A stretch of 64,000 nt of DNA from Ischnura elegans (taxonomy: Eukaryota > Arthropoda > Insecta > Odonata > Coenagrionidae): positions 1,674,001-1,738,000 of the forward strand of contig NW_025791658.1 in the NCBI RefSeq assembly GCF_921293095.1. Reading direction: 5' to 3'. Under the pieces are notes generated by a model, which was not told the DNA's origin, ran no database searches, and saw only the letters and a program-made list of their open reading frames with translations. Each line of letters starts with the position of its first letter. Within the stretch, counting starts at the first letter, position 1. The position numbers and the translations under genes were made by a program. Positions 1 through 11,389 of the stretch are shown one piece after another.

Positions 1-743
1 GAATATCGGTTCCTAGACCTCACAATTCCTATGCAAAAAAAATTTTACCGTATCATATCTGGGGCATTTTTTACGATGGGAATGCCAAACTATGGCATAA
101 ATACGAGTTCATGTCTTCATCGACGACAATAGCAGTAGTGACGTAAATCCTTCTCCATTTTTGTATCTTCCAGCATTTGCTTTGGCTACGCGGTCCAATG
201 AATGCTACCAGACGCTACAGACCGGGGATCCGGTGCTCTGGTCCATAGGCCCTACCCTCGCTACGAGAATTTCTTTTCGGACCGGTCAGGAGCGAAATCA
301 AAATGGCGCAAATGAGCGAGGGCGGGCAAACTGGGATTATGAAATCGAAGAGATGGTTTTAATTGCGAATTGAGGCGGGCGGGCGTCGCCTGGGCATAAT
401 CATCGCTGAAACATCGTCGCAGTAACAGGAACCAAAATTATTGTGAACATTGTTTTCTTGAACATTGCCGTGGAAATGTCTCTGATGCTAAAATTTGCCA
501 AAACCGTAATCGCAATTAACAATATACACACCGTTTTACACTTTGAATAGACCGACCGTATTACCGCCCACGAAACAAACAACCTGTAACGCCTGCCACT
601 TCACCTTTTTTCTAGCGCGAAATTTAAAATACGTGACGTTATCGCGAAGCGAAGGGGGCGATAAACGAATCACGGTCGTAAAATTTTCGTGACGTTATAG
701 CGAAATGACGTTAAACGGGGTGACGTAGAACGACGACTCACTG
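1..743 (-). mobile_element. Tig-C copy (Tigger/pogo-like), cut by window start
   Basis: The right end is the inverted CAGTGAGTCGTCG terminus followed by TA, and the internal sequence matches the copy at 43711-44511 in reverse. It belongs to the longer subfamily that carries an AGCGAGGGTAGGGCC segment. A 60-codon open frame (582-400, minus) recurs almost unchanged in the 43.7-kb copy. Confidence 0.85.
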
Positions 744-813
744 TATATGTAGTTCCTGGGGGTGCTGGTGGCAGGAAGGGGGTAGGAGCGGGAAAGGGTA
801 GAGTGCCCTACTG

Positions 814-1476
814 CAGGGGCTCCCAAACTGGGGAGCCCACCCCCCTGGGGGGGGTGGAGAAAGTCCAGGGGGGGCGTGGAGAAAGTCCAGGGGGGGCGTG
901 GAGAAAGTCCAGGGGGGGCGTGACACCCAAATGAAATAAATAAAAAAATGACGAAAATAATTTCCTCAGATCTTTGAAACAAAGTCTTTCTAAGTTTTCA
1001 TAATTGTTTTTGTAATGTTTCAATAAAGTTGTAAACTTTATCAAAGAAGGCTACAGTTTTTAAAACTACAAAACACACAAGAGTTCAAAGTTCTCAAAAC
1101 CGTCCCCCTCCATAGCAGTTACAGTCAGACACAACGGGTGTGTGTACCGATCTGGGTTGCGATATCCGTATACTTCTCGCGCACGCGCAGTGCAAGCTCC
1201 CTTCTCATTGGCGCAAGGGGCACCGCGTTGTTTTTCGTGTAATACTTGTTTTAATTTTCACCATACGTACAATTATTGAATCTTTCCGTTCTGCGTTACC
1301 GCATTCAACAGTGAACAAAAAAATCTACCTACTCACCGTATCAAGTCGGCACATACTTGTACGAGTACAAGTAGGAGTTGGTATGTGCGGCACCGTGGAA
1401 ATAGGGTATTGCAAAATGGAAAGCTGATATGTGTAGCGGGGGGGGGGCGTGGTACAAAAAAGTTTGGGAACCCATG
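814..1476. mobile_element. hAT-like non-autonomous element
   Basis: The ends are CAGGGGCTCCCAAACT and the inverted TTTGGGAACCCATG. The flanking 8-mers CCCTACTG and CCGTAGTG agree at 6 of 8, in line with a hAT target duplication. The interior carries G-rich tandem units. Confidence 0.65.
858..925. repeat. 22-bp tandem repeat
   Basis: About three head-to-tail units of GTGGAGAAAGTCCAGGGG plus Gs lie inside the hAT-like element. Confidence 0.85.
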
Positions 1477-1960
1477 CCGTAGTGCATGGTCCGAATTCTG
1501 AGAAATGCTCCTTGGACCCACGCACCCTAGGGCGGGAAAAGTAGCGTCACGCCTCCTTTCCCGCCACGCAGAGTATCTTCCGATCACCACATTCTCCTCA
1601 AGGCTAATAGCAATTGCCTCCTTTACAATTCTATCCCAATAGTCACTAGTGCGGCTCAAAACCTTAGTACTTTTGAAGTCCATCCTGTGCCCGAGGTCCA
1701 AGCAATGCTCCGCTTCAAAATCCTATGTTTATAAATGCTAATGCACGGTTAATTAATGCCAAGTTTTTAAATACTCTTATAATTTAAACGTTGGGAGGAT
1801 TAACCCAATCCCACATCCGGTGGGAAACCCGAGAAATTTTTCATCAATTATCTCGTTATGAAAAATATGAGCGTACATGAGTTTCTGCCCAATTCCACCA
1901 CTTAGTAATGTAGAAAGAGGGCCAAATTTCAGAGTGAGACGAAATGATTTCCTGTTTCAG
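1477..1960. other. No gene seen
   Basis: Apart from short chance open frames I see nothing here. The left part could hold promoter or intron sequence of the zinc-finger gene. Confidence 0.4.
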
Positions 1961-2080
1961 ATCACAATCGAAGAGATGGAGTTGCCGTTGGAGAAGGTGG
2001 AGGATGTGAAGCCGTGTCAGGCGGAGGAGGAGTGGAACGATCAACACCTCACTGTCGATGCCATCAATCAGCTTCTAGAG
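1961..2080 (+). CDS. C2H2 zinc-finger gene, first coding exon visible
   Basis: This 120-nt exon follows a pyrimidine-rich tract ending TTTCAG and stops at GAG before a GTGAGC donor, leaving phase 0. It encodes 40 residues rich in Glu and Asp (EEMELPLEKVEDVKP, QAEEEWNDQ). The in-frame ATG at 1976-1978 could be the start codon; the five codons before it are also open, so translation may begin in an exon left of the window. The next exon (8770) is read in phase 0 and joins without a break. Acidic N-terminal exons ahead of a finger array are common in arthropod C2H2 regulators. I see no ZAD or BTB domain. A 40-bp minisatellite starts 28 bp past the donor. The coding call is supported by splice sites, composition and phase, but not by a recognised domain. 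Confidence 0.72.
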
Positions 2081-2107
2081 GTGAGCCACTCTAAGCGCCG
2101 TATTCTT

Positions 2108-2387
2108 AGTTGACCCCACGTAACAAAAGGCCCTACATGCATTTCTCAGTTGACCCTACATAACAAAAGGCCCTACATTTATTTCTCTGTCGATCCTACA
2201 TAATGAAAGTCCCTACATGTGTTCCTCAGTCGATCCTACATAACAAAAGGCCTTGCATGTGTTTCTCATTCGAGCCTACATAATAAAAGTCCTTACATGC
2301 ATTTCTCAGTCGACCATACATAATAAAAGTCCCCACATGCATTTCTCAGTTGACCCTACACAACAAAAGGCCCTGCATGCGTTTAAA
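2108..2387. repeat. 40-bp minisatellite, seven units
   Basis: Seven tandem units of 40 bp share the core CCTACATAACAAAAGG...CATGCATTTCTC with point differences. The array starts 28 bp after the donor of the first zinc-finger exon, inside the intron. Confidence 0.95.
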
Positions 2388-2705
2388 AAACTAATATGTA
2401 ATGATTGTTATTCACATAACTATACTCAAAGTAAAATTCAAAGATGAGGAAGTTCTCATTCTGAAGATTCCATGATCCCAACTTATATGCCCTTTTGAGC
2501 TTATACAAATTAGCGTAGATTAAAACTGAAAGAAATTACCAGCAGGTGATCAGTATACATCACATGGCGATGTTAGGAAATATATTGACGTTTACTGTGG
2601 GATGAAGAGCATTTGCGGCCAATTGCCTCCGAGTTTCTAATTTACAGTTTGTTCTGTCTCCTATGATATTGCCATTGCTTTACTCATAAATAACATAGTT
2701 TAAGT

Positions 2706-2945
2706 CCCAGTGGGTGCGGAGAATTTTCAGAGACTGCCCGATCCCTGCTTGAGTGTTGTGTGGAGGACTTTTCAAGCGCAACACTCCGTCCGTCGGATGG
2801 GACGTTAAGCCGTGGTCCCCTTGGCGCCTTTATTTAAGAGCATGCAAATACCGACGCTGTGTTTCTCTCCAACCTTCCCTCATGGCGCAAACAACCTCAG
2901 TCTAACTTACAGTCTTACTTAACTTAGCTAACTAAGTCTTTTCTT
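2706..2945 (+). mobile_element. tRNA-derived SINE, 5' truncated
   Basis: It shares the body GGATGGGACGTTAAGCCGTG...CTTCCCTCATGGCGCAAA with two reverse copies at 3.04-3.2 and 3.68-3.99 kb. The tRNA head is missing. Confidence 0.7.
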
Positions 2946-3035
2946 AACCTTTGTGCATCATGAAGGAGTTTCACCATGTTACGCCAACCACCATCGCAAA
3001 GTTTATTTCCTCACCGAGCGGTGCACTGGTCATAT

Positions 3036-3196
3036 GGTATGGTGTTTGGAGGAGGCGACCGACAGCTGAGGTCATTTGCGCCATGAGGGAAGGGTGGAGG
3101 GAAACCCGGCGTCGGCATTAGCCTGCTCTTAAATAAAGGCGCCATGGGGACCACAGCTTAACGTCCCATCCGACGGACAGAGTGTTGCGCTTGAAA
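3036..3196 (-). mobile_element. SINE copy, reverse, truncated
   Basis: This is a reverse copy of the same SINE, starting at the ATGGTATGGTG tail and broken before the tRNA head. Confidence 0.65.
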
Positions 3197-3479
3197 TGTA
3201 CATTGCAATAATTAAATTAAAAACAATGACTAATTAAATGACTAATAAATAATTAAATTCTCTGTGTCGTGAAGTTGTACCAACGATAGACCAAATGAAA
3301 CTAAACCCCTTTAAACGTTTCCCTCGTGCAAGAAAGGCTTGGGAATAATTTTTAACAGTTCTTACTTTAAAATGTAAGAAAACGCATGGTTTAAATTACT
3401 TCCATATGTGAGAAACAAAGTAAACTTTAGAAGCGAAGCTTGAAAACGAAGGCAAAAGGAAGGTTACGGAACCATTGCA

Positions 3480-3578
3480 TTTTTCACATTGTCAGGACCC
3501 TCCGGCACCCCCCTTCCGCCCCTTGGCACTTTTCACCCCCCAAGGGGGGGTAGTGCCCACTTTGAGAACCACTGCTTT
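3480..3578. mobile_element. hAT-like end fragment
   Basis: A C/G-rich block ends in TTTGAGAACCACTGC, the terminus type of the hAT families whose ends read CAGTGGTTCTCAAA. Only one end is present. Confidence 0.35.
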
Positions 3579-3681
3579 AACCCATTAGTGCATAAAGTTG
3601 TTTTTGTCAAATATTCCTTTTAAAAGTAATTGTTCTGGTTAATAAGGTTCATTTTAACTTATATATGCAATTTTTAAATTT

Positions 3682-3994
3682 TTATGGTATGGTATGTTAT
3701 TTGGACGATGGGACCGACAGTTAGGTCATTTGCGCCATGAGGGAAGGGTGTGGAAGGAAGGGTGGAGAGAAACCCAGCGACGGCATTAGCCTGCTCCTAA
3801 CGAAAGGCACCAAGGGGACCACGGCTTAACGTCCCATCCAACGGACGGAGTGTTGCGCTTGAAACGTCCTCCACACAACATCCAATCAGGGATCAGGTAG
3901 TCTATGAAAATTCTCTGCCACAGCCGGAATTTGAACCCGAGCACTCAGGGTGGGAAGCCAACACTCTAGCCACCACACCAACCCAATCCCCCAC
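3682..3994 (-). mobile_element. tRNA-derived SINE with intact head
   Basis: Read on the minus strand, the right end has a box A-like GTGTGGTGGCTAGAGTG and a box B-like GGGTTCAAATTCC, followed by the SINE body and a tail of ATACC repeats. This fits a Pol III-transcribed SINE of about 310 bp. Confidence 0.75.
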
Positions 3995-4154
3995 AGGTCA
4001 TAATATGAGGCCTAGCTTACTGTTAGCCTGACTGCTGTACTGAGCCCCAAGAGACTCCTCCGTCCCCTCTCTACGTAGTATTTTTGCAGGAGATTTGTGA
4101 AGAACGGTCTTACTGATAATCCCACACTCTCAGCACCAGCCTTTATTCAACCCT

Positions 4155-4535
4155 CCCTAGTGGGGACTCAGCAATATCACGGACTCCGAGGGTAGTTGGG
4201 CTCCCTTCTTACGGGGTTTTGCGCACGTGCATATTTTTGGTGAGTGACTCGCAGGTAGTGTAGTGGTGTAGCCGCCACCTACACTACCTGCGCCCAGGAT
4301 ACTAGTGCGTCTACAGAGTCATCTGTATGGCCGTTTTCTACACTAATTCCTCATGTATTCTATTACGACGAAATATGACGCTCATGGATTAGTATTAACA
4401 TAATATAATTAAATCATCCTATATCTGCTCTAATGCACACCCTAGATAAATTCCCACCAGCTGCCACTGCCGGGGACTCTGCATTATCTCGGACTCCAGA
4501 GGGTAGTTGTGGTCCCTCCTTTCGGGGTTTATATC
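4155..4535. repeat. Diverged direct repeat pair
   Basis: Blocks at about 4155-4220 and 4467-4535 share GGGGACTC...GGACTCC..AGGGTAGTTG...TCGGGGTTT with roughly three-quarters identity. The remaining sequence to 5060 shows no feature. Confidence 0.5.
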
Positions 4536-5059
4536 CCTACCAGAGGCATTGGTTCGCGGTCAGTCATTCTTTGTTTATATGAACTAGCTATATGGATAAT
4601 TATTGCCTGAACATAAATTGCAGGCTTCGAAATGAATTCCTCATTTGATTCTGAGAATTGTCATATTTTGAATGAAGCTTCTACCGTCAATATTAACGCA
4701 TTTAATGCAGCTACAGTTTCCATGTAGATGTATATATTGAAATCGAGATGTAAGTTATTACATATTTATCGTAAAATTTTGTTTAAAAATTGGAAAAGCT
4801 GCTCGAAAGACAAATAATTCAATTCTTAGATTATATTTTTTGAGAAAGGAGCAAATATTTATTTTCCAAAATGACTGGATGCACAATTGTATAACTGTGG
4901 TTCCTTACTGCTGAGAGGGGTAACATGAGACGAGGGGTCTGGGTACCTGCACTCGGATTTCGAGGGTAAAGTCTAAGCCCCGCGGTGTTGGGTTTTGAAA
5001 CAAAGACATCCCACACCTGTGACCGTCATGGTAGGGGGAGAGCAAGGAAATGTATGTAC

Positions 5060-5515
5060 GGGAAAACCTCTATGTGGTGAATGTCTTAACATCATAAACC
5101 TCCATACTTCATACCACCCCTACGGTCCCTTCAGATTTACATGTAAATTTATAGGCAAACCTCTTCGTAGTGAACCTCTTTATCTCGTAAAACCTCCACT
5201 TATCATACCAAGGAGACACCCCCGAGACGGCCTAATTACCTCTGCAAATGGTACCGAGACAATTATACCACTAATACAGCTGCGATTACGTACATGGAAT
5301 GAAATTTTCAGCTATAAATGTTTCACACTTTTTTTTCTTATACACCTTTAATATGTTATAATTTTCACGTTAATCATTAGTTGTGGCCATTTTGTTCCAT
5401 ATGATAGCATACCTAACAGTAAATAAGAAAAAAGAAATCCAACTATCCTAATCATTTTAAGTGACTGTTGAATTAAGAGATATCACATTGTTTTCTCTAG
5501 AATCATGGTAAAAAT
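5060..5515 (+). mobile_element. Tig-B copy, left part
   Basis: This begins near a degraded CAGTAAAACCTC end and matches other Tig-B copies up to GGTAAAAAT, where a hAT-like element is inserted. It continues at 7216. Confidence 0.8.
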
Positions 5516-7215
5516 TAGAGATGTGCGAATAGTATCCGCGAATACTCGAATACCTCGAATATTAGAAAGTATTCGATATTCGAGGTTTCGAATAGTTATG
5601 TGAAAAGTACCGCCTCGAATACCTCGAATACTTTGAATTTCGCGTCATACACTGTCGCACGCACGTCGTTGGTAGTTGACTCGAAAAAATGAAGAGAACT
5701 CTAGTCGTTTAGTGCTCGCTGCGCCGTTTTACGCAAGTTGACGAATTACATCAAATTCGTGGATTTTAGCGGAGAAAAGAGTTCGACGAGGGGAACCGAA
5801 ATGGTCGGGTGAAAAAATCCGAAAATCCCCGATTCCCCCCACCAGGAGAACTTCAGTGCCGTGGGATAGCAACCTAAGGGCATTTCCCACGATCCGCTAT
5901 CCCCCTCCATTCAGCACTTGCCTCACCCACTCTGACGCTTTCCTCTTCTCCGAAATCAAACAGAAGGCCCCAGATCGCGCAGGGATCGCATTACGAAGAC
6001 CCCTGCTTCGAAAAAAATATCAAGTTACGAGAACAATAAAAACGTGTTTCACGCCCTCCCCCCTTTTCTCACCCACTGACCTTTTTCTGGCTACCTGCTT
6101 CGAAGTTCCCCATTTCTGGAGGTCAACAGCTGTGTGAGTAACGTGGGATACTTACATTAGCGCATTTCCCAAGATCCGGTATCCCTCTCCATTCAGCACT
6201 AGCCCCCCCTCTGAGGCTTTCCTCTTCTTCGAAATAAAAAAAGGTCACAGCTCGCGCAGGGATCATATTACGAAGACCTTAGCTTCGAAAAAATACCAAG
6301 TTACACGAGAACAATAGAAACGTCTTTCGGGCCCTCCCTTTTCTCCCCCACTGACCTTTTTTCCTACCAGCTTGGAAGTTCCCCATTTCTGTGGAGGTCA
6401 ACCGCTGCATGAGTCATCTATTAGCACAAAAGGTGTCTAAGAATGACTTTCGTCAATTGATGTTACACCTTTATTGAATTGAAACATTAGTAATGTGCGC
6501 GTAATTTCAAAAAGAATAAGACCAAACACGAAGTATTTCTGAGTTTATTTAAGCATTTTACGCAAAGAAATAAATGTCAAAATACGACAGAGACTTAGCA
6601 TTCTGGCGAAACTCGATATGAGCAGCAGAGCTTCTCGGGAGTTGATGCCGTATTTTTTTCCGAAAACATATATCAAGTTACAATTTATGAGTGGTGCTAT
6701 AAATCTTTATTGTTACAGTCCCAGACAAAGGGATATTTTCTCAGAATATTTGGTTTCTCCCTGATAGCAATTCCAATTCATCTTCTTATCTCGTGAGAAC
6801 TCCCAAAGATGGACTAATAATAATAACTAACAAAAAAAACTAACAAAATAATTGAAGAAAATCCGGTGGAAAAGAGCTTGTATTTTGCAAAATGCCTCAG
6901 ATTGTCAGCTAGCACTTGGCAGCAGGAGTGAGGGTAAAGCGATGTTAGTTGAATTAATTATATGCCCAATTGTTTCCATAAAATTAAAATATTCATTAAT
7001 AAGCTAAATTCCTGTTCGAATCATTTAAAGGAAATCAAAATTACTCCCCTAAATCTTGTGTTGCCTGCTTCATAGGCAACCGAGTCAAACATACCAGCAT
7101 TCATCATTTAGTATTCGAGGTATTCGAAATTCGAGGTATTCGAATATTCGAGCAATGATTTAATATTCGAATTCGATATTCGAATTCGAGAAATCTGCTA
7201 TTCGACCCATCTCTA
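5516..7215. mobile_element. hAT-like non-autonomous element, 1.7 kb, perfect TSD
   Basis: The ends TAGAGATGTGCGAATAG and its inverse CTATTCGACCCATCTCTA define a 1,700-bp element. Identical 8-mers GTAAAAAT flank it (5508-5515 and 7216-7223). CGAATA/TATTCG motifs are repeated near both ends. There is no transposase frame. The interior holds a tandem duplication. Confidence 0.9.
5850..6420 (+). repeat. Tandem duplication of about 290 bp inside the hAT-like element
   Basis: Two adjacent blocks (about 5856-6137 and 6147-6420) share GCATTTCCCA.GATCC, CTCCATTCAGCACT, AGTTCCCCATTTCTG and more. A third, more diverged block lies at about 7715-7880, outside the element. Confidence 0.75.
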
Positions 7216-7456
7216 GTAAAAATATCTATAGCGCTCGCTTTCTTTAGTTATTAAATAATAAATATATGGTCACTAATGCATGCATGTTTGTTTAAACACA
7301 TAAATATAATGGTTTAAAGGACCGTAGTGCCTTTCATTTCCGAAGGATATGAAAAAATGGTCCCTATCACTGAAACCTCTCCATAGTGAACCTCCATACA
7401 TCAAATTGCCCAAATGTTGGTCCCCTCCATTGCGATGTAAAGAGGTTTTACTGTTT
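7216..7456 (+). mobile_element. Tig-B copy, right part
   Basis: This resumes the Tig-B copy interrupted at 5515 and ends with GATGTAAAGAGGTTTTACTG, the inverted terminus. Confidence 0.8.
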
Positions 7457-7564
7457 TGACGAAAATTTTCAGCTATCGTCTCCCGGGTCAAGAAATGTCC
7501 AGACTCATATATGTATTCATCTATAGTAGGGAAAAGGTTAAAATATCCCCTAGGGGTTATGCAA

Positions 7565-7665
7565 CAGATATTCAGCCATGAACAATTTTAAGGCAAAACA
7601 CGATAGGCATATTGTGTGAGTTTTCCCAAGAGATTCAAATACCTTGAAGGTAATCTCAGCATTGT
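7565..7665 (-). repeat. Diverged copy of the 19.0/20.5-kb repeat block
   Basis: The stretch GCAAAACACGATAGGC...GTGTGAG.TTTCCCAAGAG matches the blocks at 18978-19200 and 20466-20657. Confidence 0.45.
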
Positions 7666-7911
7666 AGGATAATAACCACGTCAAAAGTTGTAGATTTCAG
7701 AATACATACCACCCTCAGCCTCCATGCTTCCGTGCCTCCGAAGTTTTTTTTTCGTTTCTGAGATCACACAGACCATAAATCATTTTTTTCGAAGGAAAAT
7801 ATCAAGTTGCACGAGAACAATCGAAGCATGTTTCATCCTTCCCCCGTCTCTCCAACATTTTAACCTTTCGTCAGGTGAATTAATAGGGATATATCGTCGG
7901 GAGAGTATTGG

Positions 7912-8162
7912 AATAGGGTGGTTTCCTATTATTCTTATATTGCCAAAATTGAAAGATTATTACTCCTGGAGTACGTATTTCACGCTTTTAGATTTTTAAA
8001 TTATGATATCTATTTTTTGCAATTAAATGAAAAGTGAAAATTTTCAAGCCCACGAAAACGCGATGGTTAAGTATGAATGCCGGGAAAACTCCCGTGTGAC
8101 GTCATTCTGGTTCCCGCTGCCGCAAGTGAGGTGACCTTGGGGCGAGGCTTAGAGTGCTTTAA
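7912..8162 (+). mobile_element. MITE-A, left-end fragment
   Basis: Starts AATAGGGTGGTTTCC and follows the family consensus to GAGGTGACCTTGGGGCG, then stops. Confidence 0.8.
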
Positions 8163-8250
8163 AATTTAAATAGTGTGAAGATGTACTAGTGATGTGCCAC
8201 TCATTTCTATATATCCAACGGCAGTTCTGCGGAAACCTGCCAAACTCTTG

Positions 8251-8386
8251 ATAGGGTGGTTTCCAATTTTTTTAATTGCCTAAATTGAAAGATTATTTCT
8301 CCTGGAGTACGTGTATTTAGGTTATAGATTTTTAAATTATGATATCTATTTTTCGCGATTAAATGAAAAGTGTACATTTTATGCAG
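8251..8386 (+). mobile_element. MITE-A, second left-end fragment
   Basis: A second ATAGGGTGGTTTCC end in the same direction, matching about 135 bp of the family. The interval from here to the exon at 8770 shows no other feature. Confidence 0.75.
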
Positions 8387-8769
8387 ACTTCAACTGGCCA
8401 GTGAGGGTCTCCTATATTACGCTACCCTCCACATGCCTAATTTTATAGAATTAATATCGATTTTTTTTCTAATGAAGCGTTGGCTTGACATTTGATAGGA
8501 TAATAGCCAATCAAAAGCCCTACTTGGTTAATTTTCGAAGACCGGAAGTTCACGTCAGTTTCCTTGCGAAAATATTCGAAGCTATGAAACTAACAATAAA
8601 AAACAATGCTAAACGTTGACCTGTTTTCCCCTCGTTGGTTAGTGCAATGGTCCACAAAGGCTTATTGGAGGTAGAGCCTTTTAATTGAGCTCTTTTAGTG
8701 CTGCAAATTATTTCTTGTTGGTGGATTTTATAGGTTATTTTAATGAATTGTTTTTGTTCCCCTTTTCAG

Positions 8770-8874
8770 GTTCAGATAAAGGAAGAACCAGAGGATTCCA
8801 TGATCCCTAATGTGCCTGATGATATTATGATGGCCAGTGTGAAGACAGAATCTGTTGAAAATGATGTGGATGAG
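8770..8874 (+). CDS. C2H2 zinc-finger gene, acidic exon with a sumoylation-like motif
   Basis: The exon is bounded by CCTTTTCAG and GTAAGA and is 105 nt, phase 0 at both ends, giving 35 residues. It reads VQIKEEPEDSMIPN and then VKTESVENDVDE. The IKEEPED stretch matches the psi-K-x-E sumoylation consensus embedded in acidic residues, and VKTE is a second match; such motifs are frequent in the linker between N-terminus and fingers of metazoan C2H2 factors. The upstream intron (6.7 kb) and downstream intron (8.5 kb) are filled with Tig-B, hAT, MITE-A, Penelope-like and mariner sequence. That this exon belongs with 22478-24138 is inferred from matching phase and strand. Confidence 0.78.
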
Positions 8875-9089
8875 GTAAGATTCTCAACCCTTTCGCCCCA
8901 AACTGAATGCCTCTGATTTGGGCATGAGAAGATTTTTTTTTGTGATTCACTTTTAGAGATTAGCAACGTGCATAAATAGAAGTTCACTCATATGTGTCAT
9001 GGTGCGGGAACGCCGTTCTGGCACTGGTTAATAAAAGGCATTGTAGTCAAATAACACTTTAAAGAATTTTGTAGCCTCAAAATTACTTA

Positions 9090-9672
9090 CAGTGAAACCT
9101 TGATATAACGACACCCCACGGTGCACTAAGTAACACTCGCTATAGCGAATTGTCGCTTTACCGGAGGTGGAGCAAATAATAGCCAATATACCTGTTGCGA
9201 ACAGATATACAGGAACAGGAGTGGTGCGGCGACAGATAAACATCTATCCGATAAACGTAAGCATAAATCCAGATGAAAGGCGATGTTTTTTTGCATCACT
9301 AAATTTCCTTACTCAAATAACGACTAACTATTCAAACAATTTATAAGCGCCGCACTGAATAAAAATCATGCAAAGCATTGTTTCGTCAATCATTATATTT
9401 ATCGAACGACAGTTTACCACATAGATTTGAGACTGAGCACTCCATTAACTTCATTTCTAACAGATCGCTAGCAATTACAGAGGTTAAGGAGTCTTGATGA
9501 AAGTCTTCCGGCGGTGAAACCCTCGCTATGGCGAGAGCCAACACCGAAAGGGTCTCGTAAAAACGAATTTTTTAACACGCTTATTATAGGGTCAATTGAC
9601 GGTGCATCGGCTATCTCTCGTAATAGCGGGTGTGTCGCTATAGCCCGTACTCGCTTTAACGAGGTTCCACTG
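9090..9672. mobile_element. Tig-E (Tigger/pogo-like MITE)
   Basis: The ends are CAGTGAAACCTTGATATAAC and an inverted GAGGTTCCACTG, each flanked by TA. The element is 583 bp with no transposase. Confidence 0.75.
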
Positions 9673-9867
9673 TATACAATACTCTCCTGATTATCTGGTC
9701 TAATGATGTTGAGAGATGGCACTAATAATAGGAAATCATGGATATACCAAACTTTCAATTGAATGTCTTGCAATGTTCATAATTTACCTGAAACAAACAA
9801 TATATCATTATTTATGCAGTTATGAAAATAGACAATACATAGATATCTATTTTCCGTGTGGGTGTAC

Positions 9868-9923
9868 AGCAGACTACCGATTATCCGGCTGCAGTTTATC
9901 CGTATTGCGGATAATCCGTGCAT
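9868..9923. mobile_element. Short Tigger-like remnant
   Basis: CAGCAGACTACCGATTATCC and a later GGATAATCC resemble a Tigger-type terminus and its inverse; only about 55 bp remain. Confidence 0.4.
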
Positions 9924-10194
9924 GATTTTCACTCTAGCTCAATGTTTTCCGTGATCTTAATAAAAAAAATAAAAACAGATGCAAAATCATCGGAGTTAAT
10001 GCTAGGATATTCCAGGCTTATTATTTCTGTTAGAATCTCCTTCGTAAAATGGAAGCGAGCACGAGCTAGCTACATTCACGGTAGCACCGTGCTCCTGTTT
10101 TCCAAGCCTCGCAGTGCGCAATCGTGCTCTGTGATGACGGATGAATCCGTGACCTTGCAGCCGCGGGTGCCTGGTTTTCGGAAACCAGGTGTTT

Positions 10195-10489
10195 GGCCCC
10201 TTGCACACACACAGAGTTTGGACGGCCGGTAAAATATCAGCCGTCCGCATTCCAATAGTGAACATTGGGAGAGCATTGGAGCTTGCACACACACCGATCA
10301 CGTGCTGGCACCAACAAAATGCCGGTTAGCTGCCGGCCATTGTCACTGTGGATTGCTGGCGCTGGCTCAAAAACATAGCAACTTATCGTTTGACCGATAA
10401 AAATCCGGCATGAGTGCAAGCATTGCTTCTCTGGTAAAATTTCAGCCGATATTTTACCGTCCTTCCAAAATCTGTGTGTGCAAGGGGCC
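10195..10489. mobile_element. Inverted-repeat MITE with GGCCCCTTGCACACACA ends
   Basis: The two ends pair over about 45 bp (GGCCCCTTGCACACACAC... against ...GTGTGTGCAAGGGGCC) around a 200-bp core. A 9-bp-stem hairpin (CCTGGTTTTCGGAAACCAGG) lies just outside the left end. No clear target duplication. Confidence 0.75.
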
Positions 10490-10827
10490 TTACTTGTAGC
10501 AGTAGGAATACAAATACAATCATGTGATCACCACGAAAAAGATCGAGATCAGGAAGAGAAAGCTCTTAACGATTCCTGAAAACAATCTTAATTAAGAGAT
10601 AATGTGCGTAATTGTATGACTTAACGTATTTAATTGCCCGCTTTTGAAGTAATTTCAAGACAATATGGTTCTACTGGGGAATGAAACTCTCCAATGGCCA
10701 TGACAGGGGACCTCATCATAGGTATAAACAAAGCACTGTGTTGGTGTGCTGGAACGGGAAGCTTTGCAGCAGTGACCAACTCCAGCCTCTCTACCGGAAA
10801 CCCTTCACAAACACTCGTTCAGCTATG

Positions 10828-11215
10828 AAGGAAACCTTGGCGAGGGTTTTGGGGGACCTTGCTAAGGCTGCTTCCGTTGAATTCAATCACTCGCTTAACT
10901 ATAATAATAAATAAATAAATTGTTTATTACTCCAAAAAAATAAAAAGTACAGAATAGAACTAATTACATAAAACGGAGTAACTTTGGGGAGCCATTAAGG
11001 ACAACCTGTTTTTTGGCTGCCATCAATTAAATAGGGTCATGCTGACATATAAACATTTTAGGCAAAGCATTTGAAATTGAAGTAAGTACGTTCATATATA
11101 ACTATAATAATATGTATAAAATAATTTATATATATTATATATAAAATAATTAATAACTACGAAGGAACCTTCGCGAGGGTTTTGGGGGGCCTCGCTAAGG
11201 CTGCTTCAGTTAAGG
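10828..11215 (+). repeat. Direct repeat of about 50 bp, 330 bp apart
   Basis: GGCGAGGGTTTTGGGGGACC and CTAAGGCTGCTTCCGTT at 10828-10881 recur at 11159-11213 with few changes. Between them is A/T-rich DNA with (AATA)n. Confidence 0.7.
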
Positions 11216-11389
11216 AAACACACATACACACAATCAATCACACGCACAAAACTTACTCCGTGGGTTAAACTGCGGGAGAATTTGCTCGAAAACGAGCGAT
11301 GGAAGTGCCACCTGGATGGGAGAAGTGTACCGGATTCGGAATCCAAGATTCCCTTCTCAACGCAACTGAGGATTTGAGCTTTACTTCAA

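Noticed and set aside
738..1044. Proline-rich minus-strand frames
   Set aside because: Product of G-rich 22-bp tandem repeats in a hAT-like element.
2108..2387. CRISPR-like array
   Set aside because: Units are contiguous with no spacers, in an intron of an animal gene; it is a minisatellite.
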